Shown here: one piece after another, positions 10,001 through 23,392 of the stretch
Position numbering within the stretch: the stretch's first letter is position 1
Layout of the letters: the number at the start of each line of letters is the position of its first letter
NCBI GenBank assembly: GCA_001600095.1
Contig: BCIX01000003.1
Location: 1,860,001-1,924,000 of the forward strand
Length of the DNA stretch: 64,000 nucleotides
Source: Bullera alba
Lineage: Eukaryota > Basidiomycota > Tremellomycetes > Tremellales > Bulleraceae
Direction of reading: 5' to 3'
The notes under the pieces: model-generated
Databases searched by the model: none
Told to the model about the DNA's origin: nothing
What the model saw: only the letters and a program-made list of their open reading frames with translations
Program-made: the position numbers and the translations under genes

Positions 10001-13000
10001 TGGCTCCACACTACAGTATGAGAACGCTCGCCCGAGCTCTCATGTTCGCCGTCGAGACTGCACCCCTCTTCGGTCTGCGGCGAGGATTGTGGGAGGGGTG
10101 TCTCATGGCTTTCACCATGTCTCTCGACGAGTCTAGTATCATCCGTGCGAGAGAGATTTGCGAGAGAACCCTCCTCTCTGGGCTCAAGAACGCTCGAGCG
10201 GTGCTGTCGCAAATACCCTCTCTGCCTACTGGCGCCGACATGGACGACTATATCCGCTTCGGACCATTCTGGTTGCGCCGTGGTCCTCTACCACCAGTGT
10301 CCGAATCCCGCTATGTGATTACGCCCTCGGTGCAGGCGAAACTTTCCGATCTGGCCCGAGTCATCCTCACACATCGATATCCCGTATTGATTCAAGGTCC
10401 CACTTCGGCGGGTAAGACCAGCGCGGTCGAGTTTCTCGCTCGACAAACCGGTCACCGATTCGTCCGTATCAACAACCACGAGCACACCGATATTCAAGAG
10501 TATCTCGGGACGTACGTCACGGATCCTCAAACTGGCAATCTGGTCTTTCAAGAGGGACTTTTGGTGAACGCGGTTCGACAGGGCCACTGGATAGTCCTCG
10601 ACGAGCTCAATTTGGCTCCCACAGACGTGCTCGAGGCTCTGAACCGTCTTTTGGACGACAACCGAGAACTGGTCATCCCAGAGACTCAAGAGGTGATCAA
10701 GCCACACCCCAACTTCATCCTCTTCGCAACGCAGAACCCTCCTGGGCTGTACGCCGGACGAAAGGTACTCTCAAGAGCCTTTAGAAATCGATTCCTCGAG
10801 GTCCACTTTGACGACGTGCCCAAGGATGAATTGGAGACCATTCTCTGTCAGCGGTGCCAAATCGCTCCTTCCTACGCCAAGCGAATCGTCCAGGTGTTTG
10901 AAGAGCTTCGACATCGCCGACAAGCTTCTCGAGTGTTTGAATCCAAGTCATCCTTTGCCACACTGCGTGACTTGTTCCGATGGGCCGAGAGAAAGGCTGT
11001 GGGTTATCAGCAACTCGCGGAAGACGGCTACATGCTTCTTGCCGAGCGTGCTCGACAAGCCGAGGACAAGGTCGTCATCAAGCAGGTCATCCAGGACATT
11101 ATGAAGGTCACGGTGGACGAGTCGACACTTTACAGCTTGTTCCCAAAAAGCGACAACCTGAGGCTACCTTTCGATTCGATTCCCGACTCGACGTTGGTAT
11201 GGACCACCGCGATGCAAAGGCTCTTCGTCCTCGTAGCCTCTGCTCTGGCCAACAACGAGCCGGTGCTACTGGTCGGAGAAACTGGTTGCGGCAAGACGTC
11301 AGTCTGCGAGCTCATCGCTCATGCCTTTGGCCAGCAACTCGTCGGAGTCAACTGTCACCAGAACATGGAGACTGCCGATCTCCTCGGAAGCCAGCGTCCG
11401 GTCAGGAATCGAAATGAACGCCGCGCCAAGGTCGTCGGTGCACTCGCCGGTATAGCTCAAGTCGACCCCACGGCTACAGACGACGACCTGGTCCAACTGT
11501 GTGAATCGCTCATCGCTCAAGGCCATTACCAGACGATACTTCGCTCCGCAATCCGCGAGCTCAAAGCCGCTGCAGCCCTCTTCGAATGGACGGATGGCCC
11601 TCTAGTGCACGCCATGCAGGATGGTCATTTGCTGCTGCTCGACGAAGTATCTCTCGCCGACGACTCTGTCCTCGAAAGGCTCAACTCGGTGCTTGAACCA
11701 GGGCGTACTTTGGTTCTCGCCGAAAAGGGAGGTATGGACATTGACGAAGCAACTCTTGTCGCCGACTCGGCTTTCCACGTCGTCGCCACGATGAACCCGG
11801 GAGGTGACTTTGGCAAAAAGGAGCTCTCGCCTGCTCTACGGAACCGTTTCACCGAGATCTGGGTCCCGTCGCTCGACTATCGACCCGATTTGCTTCAGAT
11901 CATCGGTCAATCGTGGAAGAATCCAGAGCTAATTCCTCTCGGCGAGCTCATACTCGACTTTTTCGACTGGTTCGGGGCCAGAATTGGCGATACCGCTGGT
12001 ATGGGTCTTCGAGATATCCTCGCCTGGGTCCGCTTCAGCGATCTGATTACGACGAGCATGGACAACGCTACGGCCTTTGTTCACGGTGGTCAAATGGTCG
12101 TGGTGGATGGACTGGAGTCACTGTCTCAAGTCTCCGGCATGTCCATCGCTTCGATTGCGGAACTTCGACGGGATTGTCTCGATCAACTGGCTCTCCTGGC
12201 TTCTCGAGTTGGAGTGCCTTCGATAGACTCGACTTTGACAATCGGGATCGACTCTGCCAATTTCACCATCGGCGGCTACAGCATACCACTTGGTCCGCTC
12301 GCCCACGAACCCGTCACGTTTAGCTGGGACGCACCCACCACCGCCCTGAACACCATGCGAGTACTCCGTGGCTGTCAATTGCCGAAGGCAATCCTACTCG
12401 AAGGAAGTCCCGGGGTCGGCAAGACAAGTTTGGTATCCGCTCTCGCAGCTTCGACTGGTCACCGTCTTCAGCGGATCAACCTGTCTGATCAGACCGATCT
12501 CATTGATCTCTTCGGTTCGGATCTACCTGTGGAAGGCGGCAACGCTGGCGAGTTCCAATGGCGCGATGCGGCATTCCTCGATGCCATGCAAAAGGGCGAT
12601 TGGGTGTTGCTCGACGAGATGAACCTCGCTTCTCAAACGGTGCTCGAAGGTCTCAATGCGGTGCTCGACCATCGAGGCACGGTCTTCATCCCAGAACTCG
12701 GTCGGTCATTCGATCGACACCCCGAGTTCAGGATCTTTGCGGCTCAAAACCCCTTGCAGCAGGGAGGTGGTCGAAAGGGTCTTCCCAAGTCCTTCCTGAA
12801 CCGATTCACCAAGGTCTACTCCCAGGAACACACCTCGGAGGATTTGACCATCATCTGCAAGGCACTGTCCTCGGGCATACCGCCAGAGACGGTAGAGAAG
12901 ATGATCGCTTTCAATGAGGCAATTCGTACTGCGACAATGGTCACCCGGCACATCGGTCAAGAGGGCAGCCCATGGGAGTTCAACCTGCGAGACCTGGCCA

Positions 13001-16000
13001 GATGGTTCAAGCTCCTCTCTGCTGATAGCGGAACCATTGTCGACAGAACCGATCCGGTCGACTACCTGCGCCTGGCATATCTGCATCGGTTCCGAAGTCA
13101 ACGTGACCGAGATGCCGTTAGCGAGATGTTCAAGAGCTTTTTTGGTGTCGAATCGCCAACGCTCCGACCAACTGCCTTTCTCAACCATGCAATAATGCAA
13201 GTTGGTCAAGCAAGCTACGAACGGTCTTTGGGATCCGCCACAGTCAACAGAAGAATACCCCATCACCACCTCGAAGTCGCAGAGTCCATACTCACATGTG
13301 TGGAAGTCGGGTGGTTGGTCATTCTAGCTGGACCGAGCGGTGGTGGAAAGAGAGCCGTTGTCAAGTCTCTGGCGGAACAAGCTGGCCGACCACTTGGCGA
13401 ATTCGCCATGCACCCCGGCGTCGATACATCGGAAATCCTTGGCAGTTTCGAACAGCAGGACATCTCGCGGGCCCTCAATGCGGCTCATGCCACGGTGGTC
13501 AAAGTGATATATGCCTTGCTGGACAAGAGCGTACATATTGACGCATCAAAGGTTCTGGCTGCCCATCACAAGACGACTCGTAGCAAAACCTCGCTCGAAG
13601 CGTACTTGGCCGCCGCGCACGACTTTCTCGCTCTCGCAGCACCTCACACCGATGTGAAGAATGCCCAAGCAGCGCTGGTCAAGCTTGCCAAAATCGATTC
13701 CGATTCGACTGGGTTTGCCTGGGTAGACGGACAACTGCTCGACGCGATCAGAACCGGCGGCTGGTACCTCATTTCCGACGCCAACCTCTGTAACGCCTCT
13801 GTGCTCGACAGACTCAACTCTCTTTGCGAGACCAACGGCACGCTTGTGATGAGCGAAAAGGGTTCCGAGACCGGCACACCAGAGATCATCAGGCCACACC
13901 CCGATTTCCGCCTGTTCATGACATACGACCCTCGCTACGGAGAGCTGTCGCGAGCCATGAGGAATAGAGGTGCTGAGCTGTTCGTGTCGCCCAATCCGGA
14001 TCCAGTGCAACTGGTAAATCCAGCAATCGCGGATCACGGCTCTTTTCACCATCTCTTTACAAGGGGAAAAAGCTTGTTGCCGAGCTCGACCGCTGAGACG
14101 ATATCTGTGGTGGCGAACGCCCTGGTGGTACAGGAAGCAGAGTGGATTGAGGATGTGGAAAGGATCTACCGGGTCCAAACCCCACCCGTTCCAGCCATCA
14201 GGGATCTGATCTCTGCCGTACAGCGAAGCGGTGGTGGCCACTATCAGTTCTGTGTGAGTCTACTCTTTATCTGTTCACTTGCTCACTCGCCGCAGCCCAT
14301 AGATGAAAGTGCCAATCCAGGTCTCCGTCCCAAAACACAAAACACGATGCTCCGAATCGCAGAGATGTACTTCCGTAACACCTCCCGGCTTCAACATCTC
14401 GAGGAATGGCTGGCGGCGCCAATCAACGCGAAGAGCGTACTTTCCGTGTCGGCAGCGTCAGTGCGCCGGGGTCCATCGCGGAAAGGCAAAGCTGCCGGAA
14501 GCGATGTCTATCCCTTCGTTCAGGAGATGAGGCTCGACTTGAAGGAGAAGATCGAGTATAACATCCTATCAGATGAGGTATGTTGGGTGTGATGAACATA
14601 GCTGATCTAGAGATCCCAATCAGCACCTTGGAGCGAGTACTGGTCCTTCTGCAACTACTGGAAGACCACTCAAAGTCCGAATCATTCGACTATTCTTCGG
14701 CGTCGCTACTGGCTACTGGTCTCAAGGACTTGCTCGCTCTCGATTCCTGGCTCACCAGCTCCAGTCACCTCGACAGTCTGGCATCAAGCGTCGCCATCAC
14801 TTCGGGATTGGGTCAAGCGGCGTTGTGGTCGAGTTTCCGATCCGAGTCGGATCTCGTTGATGAGGAGCTATTGCAATTAGCGGACTCTGTCCAAGATCGA
14901 GGTGTGTTCGATCCTTTCGCACATTGAGACTGACATGGGTAGAATTGCGATACTCGACTCTGCAAGCAATCGCAACAATGAGAGATCCAGCAGAGACGGA
15001 ACAACTCAAGAATGTGTTGGAGAGTTTGCCAGAAGTGAGTGAAACTGGTCGGTTTCTCGCTGACCTGCTGCAGTCTGGGCGTAAATCGCGCGACGAATCG
15101 GAGAGATGGCTCAATTGGCCGGTGTTGGCCAAAGTGGCTTTGGAGGGGTTGGCACGAGGTGTTCAGAAGGTGAGCATTTGCTTCTCCGCTATCAATTACG
15201 AGGTTCGGTACTGACGCCGTCAGGGTGCGATCGAACCTACCCTTCGATTGTTAGCTAGCGAGGCCCGTCAACAAATAAGCCCGCTGGTCACCCTTGCTAC
15301 CCTAGAGGTAGATCGTTGTGAGTGTCAAGTCTCCACATTATGGGCTTGCTGACGAAACTTGCAGCTCCAGCACACGTCTTCAAGGCTATCGAGCACCTGT
15401 TATCCGACGTTTGGGCCCACTCTCAACCAGGCGAAGAGGTAAGTCGTTCTGGCTTGACGTAATCTGACGTCTCTCAGTCGCTGCAAGGACCTGCCGAGCT
15501 ATTCTCACCTGTGATGCTTGCCTCAGTTCTTCGTTTCAAGTGAGTAGGACGTGTCCTCGATGATCAAGAGCTGACATGTGCTGTAGTGGTCAATCCGCAC
15601 CGATGGTCGAGATACCCCAGCAAGAAGCAGCCCTGCGATTCGCTATCGACTCGGCACTCTGGGCTGCCCGTTGTCGTCCAGACACCAAGCGAGCCGCAAA
15701 TCAACTGTTCTGTGTCGCTCTTGGACTCGTAAGTCTGCTTTACCCATAGTACTCGCAAGTGCTGACTGTTTTGTAGATCCTGTCAATTGTCGGCTGTACA
15801 ATCGACACCCCAGCAGAGGTCTCGCAAATCGCTGCCCAAGCGGAGCACGCAATCTCGAGTGCTGAAGATTGGATCAAGGGGCCATACGACAAATACCTAC
15901 AGGAACCCCTCGCCAACTTGGCCAAAGACCAAAACGGCATGTCGGCCATTGGTTCTACTTGGATCGGCTTGTCCTACTTTCTGCTCGAGCTCTACGTGAC

Positions 16001-19000
16001 CAACATCCCCATCGACCCGGCAGCTCGACGAATCCTGATGGGCGAGGTGTCTTCGATACGCGTCACACAGCTCGAAGAGGAACTCGCGGCAATCGAACAA
16101 GATGAAATGATAGCCAAAGGTCAATCAGAGTCAGCAAGGACAGCGGAAAGTCGTAGCCGGTTGGAGGAAGCAATTGCCGAACAAGCCAACCTAGGTCCAG
16201 CATCGACTCGATCGACAGACTCTACGCGACTAGCGACCCTGTTCAACGAGGTACACACCTTTTTGGCCGACGCTCTGGACTCGAGCAGAACTTCTGCCCT
16301 ACATTCTGCTCTTCTCCAAGGTGATCCTCAGGCGTTACAACGAGAGGATGGATTCCAAGCTGTGACTGGGTCGTTCGTGCATCGACTCTCGGTCAACTAT
16401 ACCGATTTGGCAGACCTGGTTCAGCCCATCATCATGGCGGTACTATTCGCCAAATTCGGTTTCAGGTGCCTCGCACGGGATCTGGATTTGAGACAGTCTA
16501 CACCCGACCTGGCCGTCAAGTCCATATTGGCATTCCCTTCGTCCTCGACCAACATCTCGAGCAGTACGAGCAAGGACCTCGTCACGCAAATCTTCGAGAC
16601 CGCGTCCTTGTCTCGACACCTTCAACCCGGTGCCCAGAGAACGGCCTTTTTACCAGACTTTGTGGCTCACCTAGGCGGTCTGTACAATACCTGGAGCGAC
16701 ATCCGACTACGAGAACAACAGGATGCTCAAGAAGCAGAGTCGCTTTACCGAGTCAAAAAGACCGACGTCGAGGTGCTGTCCGATCTGGAGCAAGAGGAGA
16801 AAGAGTTCGCCGAGCTGTTCCCGTCATACGAAGGAATCACCGACGAAGACGCTCCGACTACTAGCAAGCCCGAGCCGGTAGACAAGAGAAAATTCGTCAA
16901 GGAGCGAGTAGTCGCCTTCCACCAGCTCCTAGTTGGTGCCTTTGGCGATAACCCGACCCACGCCGAGATCTATGCCAGCTCGGCAGAAGAGATCATTCAG
17001 TACTCGTACAAAGCCTCCGCTTACGACGATACACTCGACCAATCCAGTCTGGCCTATCAGATCCGCCAACTGCACACTGCGCAAGTCGCCAGAAGCGTTT
17101 CGGCTGTACAGCCCAACTTCTACCTATCGCCGAATGAGCCTCAAATTCGAAAAGCCTACGATCTGGTCGCTCGACTGGTCGCACGACTCGAGGTGCTCAT
17201 CCAGGAATGGCCTGAACAAATGGTGCTCCAGCATATCCGAGATCGATGTGATCGTGTCCTGGCTCTCGATAAGCGGAGCCCAGTCGCGCAGATCCTATCC
17301 GCTCTGGAACAGCTGTTGATCCATACCGAGGACTGGGAAGGTTTCGCCAATCGCGAAAACTCGCTCAAATCGTTCCAAGACGACGCCTCAAACTTGATCA
17401 TCGAGTGGAGAAAGCTGGAACTGGCGTCGTGGATGAGACTGCTGCAGGATCAAGCGCAACAGTACATCGACGCAGACGCCGAATGGTCATTGAGGCTATA
17501 CGGCGCACTGATCCACGGTACTGTCAACTCTGCCAACCATGTCGAGCATCTCAAATCGGTGCTACCTATGCTCAACACGTACCTCCACAGCAGCACCTTG
17601 GGTCACTTTGCTTCTCGACTGCAAACCCTCACCGCATTCGAGAAGATGGCTAGGGAGATTGCATCGTCGTCGCCACATTCAGAGATGCTTCTACAAGTCG
17701 CGACAATGCTTCACAATGTCATCGCCAATGCCAAACTCTACGAGGCCAAGCTGTCCAACTCCTACTCGACCCAAAGGAGCGCCGTGGACAAGTCGATCAA
17801 GGACTTTGTCAGGCTGGCGAGCTGGAAGGATGTCAATGTTTACGCACTGAAAGCGAGTGCTGTCAGGTCCCATCGACAGCTCCACCGAAGCATGCGAAAG
17901 TTCAGGGACATCCTCCAACAACCCATCTCGCCGGTCATGATGGATCTCAACTCTTTGGTCTCGCAAGAACAGCCTCAGACCTCCTCGGCGCCGTCTCTGA
18001 GCATACTGCCAGTCGATGCACCGACCGATGTCGCTGTCCAAGCTAGATCAGAGGTCCAACTGCAGCAGCCAGAACATCTCGCCAAACTCGGCTCGACTTT
18101 CGACAAGTACCAAAGCATCCTCACCAACAGCCTTTCAACGCTCAACGATGTCGATGCATCCGGAGAAGAGATGGACTCGATGGCGGTCGAAGCCATTGAG
18201 ACTGCGGCAATGCTCGCCAAGGCGACTCCTGCCAACCTCACCAAGGACAATGCCAAGGTCGTCAAGAATCTCGCCAGCAGAAAGCGAAAAGCATACGCCG
18301 ACATGCTAAAGTCTCTCCGAGCTAGCGGTTTCTCCAACAGCGTCAGAGCGGACTCGCTCGCCAAGCAGCACTCTATGGATTGGTTGACTCAACGACCCGT
18401 ACTGATCACCAATGGCTTGCCAGCGGATCTCGACACCGTCAAAAAGGTCGAAGGATACCACCACAAGATGGCCATCTTGATGATCGCTCTCAGAGCCGCT
18501 TTCAATGGTCACAACGACGATATTGCCTCTCAGGATCTACAGAGAGGTATCGGATTTGTGGAATCGATCTACGCGACTGCTCTGGGCAGCAGAGATAGGT
18601 GAGTGACTTAATCGAGAAGGTACTGATCGCGTGCAGCTTGTGTGGACATATGAGCCAACTTGTCAACCTGTCCCAACTCGTCTCTCGCTTGAAACACTGC
18701 GCATCAGCCGAGAGCCTTGCTGGTGGAGACGCACTCGCTCAAGCGCTCATCAATGCCGAGGTCCACGTGCGCGCCCTCCACGACGCCGTCAAAGAGGTCG
18801 AAGAGGGAGTGAGGCATTTCCGGGAGCTTGAAGGTCGACAACCGGGGCAAGACGAGCTTGTGCCATTACACGAGCTCCGACAGGAGAGCTCATTATTGGC
18901 TCAAGCGTTGAGTTTGGTCAATGTCGCCGCGGAGTCTGAACACCTTTTCACGCAGTGTGAGTTACTCCCAATCAGATGGCTGCTGATCCGTATACAGCCG

Positions 19001-22000
19001 ACGCCGAGTTGCTGTCAAAGTCAGCACTACTTCGAGAACGAGTTGGAGAATTGCTTTCGTCAGCAAATGTCAAACACCCAGAGCTCTCACACCTCTTCTC
19101 ACCTGTCATCTCGATGGCCAGCGCCTTGAAGGTCGCCGATACGCCTAACGCTATCACCGATGTACCCCTCGACACGTGGAAACACAGCGACGATATCATC
19201 CAGAAGGTCTTGCTGGTCGCTCAGCGTCTCAAAATTGAGGACCACTTGTCGGTTAGAAAGGACGAAGAGGATAGGATCGACATGCCAAAGACGTTCAAGC
19301 AGACTCAAAGTCTAACATCGGCACTTCACATTCCGACACTCCTCGCCGAGCTCGAGTCTTTGATCGAGACACTTTCCGCTCAACTCACCACCGGTACATC
19401 CCCCGTCGCCGTCCACCTGGTCGGTCGAGTTCTGCCTTTCGTAGAGACCCTCGCGTCTGTCTACGACAAGGTGATACAAAGACTGACATTCAACGTCAAA
19501 TCCGCCTACAAGCTCTCCTACGTGGTCGGCCGGATCGTCCTGGATCTGGCTCAGAAAGGATTCTGTAAACCCCAAGAAGAGTCGGACAAGGATGGAGGTG
19601 ACGGTGAAGACGGAGAGACTGCCGAAGGCACCGGCATGGGTGCTGGCAGTGGTGACAAGAATGTCTCTGCCGAGATCAAGGAGGAATCCCAGGTCGAAGG
19701 ACTCCAAGGCGAAGAAGAGGAAGAGAAGGAGAAGGAAGAACAAGAAGATGGCGACGACGACGACGCATTCTCCATGGAGAATGACTTTGAAGGTGATCTC
19801 GAAGATGGCAAGGAGAAGGAAGAAGGCGAAGGCAGTGACGATGAAGAAGAAGACGAAGACCACGACGAACATGTCGGCGATGTCGACCCACTCGATCCCG
19901 GCGCCGTTGATGAAAAGTTCTGGGGAGACGAGGAAAAGGAAGAAGAGAAAGAAGAGCAGAATGGGCGAGAGGATATGATGAACGACAAGACGGAGGATAA
20001 GGGTGAAGCGGAAATGACGGCGAAAGAAGACAAGCCGGCTCAGCCCGAGAGTAAAGACAAGGAGAAGGAGCAGAAGGAGCAGAAAGACGAGGGAGAAGAA
20101 GCTGAAGGGAAAGAAGGTGAAAAGGGAGACGACGTCGAGCAAGGAGGTGACGATGAGATGGAAGAGGAGAATGAAGGGGAGGATCAGAACGACGACCAAG
20201 CTCCACCCGTTCAAGACCAGGTCGCCATGCCCGAGGGAGACACCCTCGACCTACCTGAAGATCTCGACTTTGAGGATGAAGACGGCGACAAGGACGACGC
20301 GGGCGAGCTCGACGACAAGATGGACATGTCAGGCGGCGAGGAGGAGGAAGGCGATGACATGGATCAAGACGCCGAGATGGCATCCGACGACGATGGTGAA
20401 GCGGCAGACGACGCCCCTCCCGCCATGGAGCCTACGGAGGAAGAGTCAAACGAGCCAGAAGCCAACTTGAACCAAAACGTCGATGTCTCCGCCTCCAACG
20501 ACGCTCAGAACCAAGACTCCACCGAGCAGACCAAAGGAGCTGGAGGAGGACAGGATGAGCAAGCTGAGCAAGACAAGGAGGCAGAGGAAGATGAGAACGA
20601 GGCCGGCGTCGATGAGCAGGAGACCGAGGGTGAACCGCCAGGACAAGGGTGAGCACATTCACTCTGCTACGGAATGGAACTGACATGATATCCAGCAACG
20701 CCCCGAAACAAGCCCAGGGCGGACCCTCTGGTGATCAAGACGAAGCGGATGGTCCAGTCGACTCTAGCGGTGCTCCACTTCCTGCTGCGGATGCTCAACC
20801 CCAATCCGCCAGAAGCCTCGGCGACATCATGAAGGATATCCGACGGCGACGCGACGAGATTCTCTCCCAGCAGGAACGAGACGAGCCCAGCGACAAGCAG
20901 GATGCCCCTCAAGAGGCTAGCGGTCAGGTGGAATACCTCAAAGAGGAGGACGAGGGCGATGACCAAGCGCTCGGAGCTGCCGGCGAGGAGGAGAGGCAGA
21001 AGCTAGCCGATCTGAATATTCTCGACGAGGAGCAACAGGAGGATGGCCAAGAGAACCGTGGCATGGAAGACGATGATATGGATGAGGAAGCTCAACCTAC
21101 GTCTCGACCACCGCCGAGGGACGCCGACACCTCTATCAAGCATCAACAGCCAAGCGAGGACGCTCGTCAACAAGACAAAGCCCTCACCCAAAGTGACATC
21201 GGGGGTAGTGCACCGACCGACCGACCGGATGACACTATGGAGCTGGACGAGCAAGACTTGGAAGTCGAGGCCAAGGTGGAGAAGGCCGACATTGACATCG
21301 ATATCGACGTCGAACTCAAAGATGTCTCTGGAGATGTCGTCGTCGCCGACAAAGGGGAAGAGATATGGCGACAATACTCGGCTCTCACCAGCGACCTCTC
21401 ATACGCTCTGTGTGAGCAGCTGCGACTCATCCTCGAACCCACATTGGCTACTCGACTCCAAGGTGACTTCCGAACGGGTAAACGACTCAACATGCGAAAG
21501 ATCATCCCGTATATCGCGAGCGAGTACACCAAGGACAAGATCTGGCTACGACGAACCAGGCCTTCGAAGAGAGAGTACCAGGTTCTGCTATCGCTAGACG
21601 ACTCTCGATCCATGGCCGACTCGCAATCCGTGCATCTGGCATATCAAACTCTCGCACTGGTCAGTCAAGCGCTCAGCAAGCTCGAAGTGGGCCAAATCGC
21701 CATTGCCAAGTTTGGTGAGGGGGTCGACATCCTCCATTCCTTTGGCGAGAACTTTACCGACAACGACGGCACCAAAGTCATGAACAGCTTTGGTTTCAAT
21801 CAGAACAAGACGGACGTTGTCAAGTTGGTCGAGCGCACCCTTGGTTTCTTGGCGGAATCGAGACAGGCCCAAGCTACTTCGTCTACCGCACCGGATTTGT
21901 GGCAGCTTCAAATCATCATCTCGGATGGAGTGTGCCAGGATCACGACCGACTACGGACGCTCTTGCGACGGGCACTCGAGGAGCGGGTCATGATCGTGTT

Positions 22001-22250
22001 CATCATCGTCGACTCGCTACATCAACACGGTCAACAGAACGGCGGTGGAAGCGGCGGCAGCAGCATCTTGTCGATGCAGACGGTCGAGTACAAGCAGATC
22101 AACGGGGAGATGCAGCTCGAGATGAAGCGGTACCTCGACACCTTCCCGTTCGAGTTCTTTGTGGTCCTCAGGGATGTGGAGGCGTTGCCTGGCGTGCTAT
22201 CGGACACGTTGAGACAGTGGATGACCCGTGTCTCGCAATCACAAGAGTAG
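7015..22250 (+). CDS. MDN1: Midasin (dynein-like AAA+ ATPase of 60S ribosome assembly)
   Basis: Removes assembly factors (Ytm1, Rsa4) from pre-60S particles. Seventeen exons: 7015-7376, 7412-7794, 7828-9368, 9403-9578, 9615-14253, 14296-14577, 14613-14901, 14943-15034, 15074-15169, 15224-15317, 15365-15438, 15478-15539, 15587-15728, 15777-18598, 18637-18956, 18998-20648, 20696-22250. The product is 4,859 residues, close to yeast Rea1 (4,910). Walker A motifs lie near residues 314 (PPSSGKT), 652 (GETGTGKT), 1080 (GPTSAGKT), 1375 (GETGCGKT), 1749 (GSPGVGKT) and 2058 (GPSGGGKR). AAA6 is degenerate, with Arg after the Walker Lys and SD instead of DE in Walker B; AAA1 has DD. Then come the long linker, an Asp/Glu-rich region (about 3,980-4,340) and a C-terminal MIDAS VWA domain (DDSRSM near 4,642). 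The phases of all 17 exons close, and the total is a multiple of three. Confidence 0.97.
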
Positions 22251-23392
22251 ACAGAGGGAGAAGAGGAGTGGTTTGGCGGGAGGAAGCTAGATGGCGATAC
22301 GAGGATCGATTTGTATGTACAGTATGTACGAGTATAATTAGCATCACAGCATCTATACATGTATTCAATAGGATAGCTTTAGCTCGAGCTCTCTGCGAGT
22401 CATTCGGTGCAACGGTAGCACCTGGTAACACCTAGCCAGCTCGCCAGCTTCGGGAAAGTTGATGCATAGAGTTAGCGGGACACGCTCGGAAGACGCCGCC
22501 GAGTGGATTCTCCGGGAAGTCAGGGAACAGGGATCGGCAGGGATCGGCATGTCGGCATCGGCAGGCGATTGCTGCGGCTCCCTGAAGCTCACCCTTTGTA
22601 CCTGAACTCCCGTGACTAAGAATTTTGTCGTGTGCCGCTTAGATGAGCTTAGATGCCGCTCGCTGCCTTTGACCTCACTTTGACACCGACTCGGTAGTCT
22701 TGGTGCGTTTCAGCTCTCTCTCGGCCGTGACAACGGGAGGAGAGAAGGCTAGAGATGGCTCGGGTGAAAGGAGCTGGGAGGCGAGTGACAAGCTGCGGCA
22801 AGGGCAGAGAACATGGTCAGGAGTCGGTCAGGACATTGTGAACTCGTAACTTGGCCAAGTGATCAGCTCGACTGCGGCACCAGAGCCTTTGCTGTTCAGA
22901 CAAGCCGACCCTATCTTCACCGCAGTCCGCAACTCCTTAATGCCAACGGATGTCAACGATCATGACACCAGCCAAGCGAGACTCTGCGAGACTGCGCCAA
23001 CCACGGACACGACTCGGCTGACGAAGTTCGCAGCCAGCAAGTCCGGCACTCCAACTGCGAATATAGAACTCGAGGTTGTGTTTCTGTTCCATTCCTGCCT
23101 TCCGAACAACCACATTGCCTGTTCCGAACAACGCCTTCACGTTCTGCTTCAGCCTCGAGCAGCCTCTCGCCTCCTCTCGCAGCCTCTCGCAGCCTCCAGA
23201 CAGCTGCCCCAGTCTGCTCCCCGCGACGAACCCCGGCTGCGGTTGAGCGTTACGCTATTTTTACGTTCCACCAACCCGGGATAGCTATTTTGACTACGAA
23301 ACGTAACGCCCCTTCCCGAATTGACAGCATCCCAAAAAGTCAACTATAGATCTGGAACGCAACTTACGTCCACCACTCGATACTTTGCTGGG
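22251..23392. other. Intergenic region, simple repeats, XPT1-like gene promoter
   Basis: I see no gene here. Small structures are a tandem GGGATCGGCA repeat near 22533-22555, a CTCTCGCAGC tandem tract at 23161-23200, and an 8-bp inverted repeat (GCGTTACG 23247-23254 with CGTAACGC 23302-23309) about 85-145 bp before the downstream ATG. A 20-bp word at 22414-22433 recurs at 53346-53365 (see findings). Confidence 0.5.

Noticed and set aside
19312..20214. Long minus-strand open frame of 300 residues, hydrophobic
   Set aside because: It is the antisense shadow of the Asp/Glu-rich region of MDN1; GAG/GAA codons read backwards as Leu/Phe.
23321..23392. Upstream extension of the Xpt1-like gene
   Set aside because: The frame is open but begins with TTG; the first ATG is 23393.
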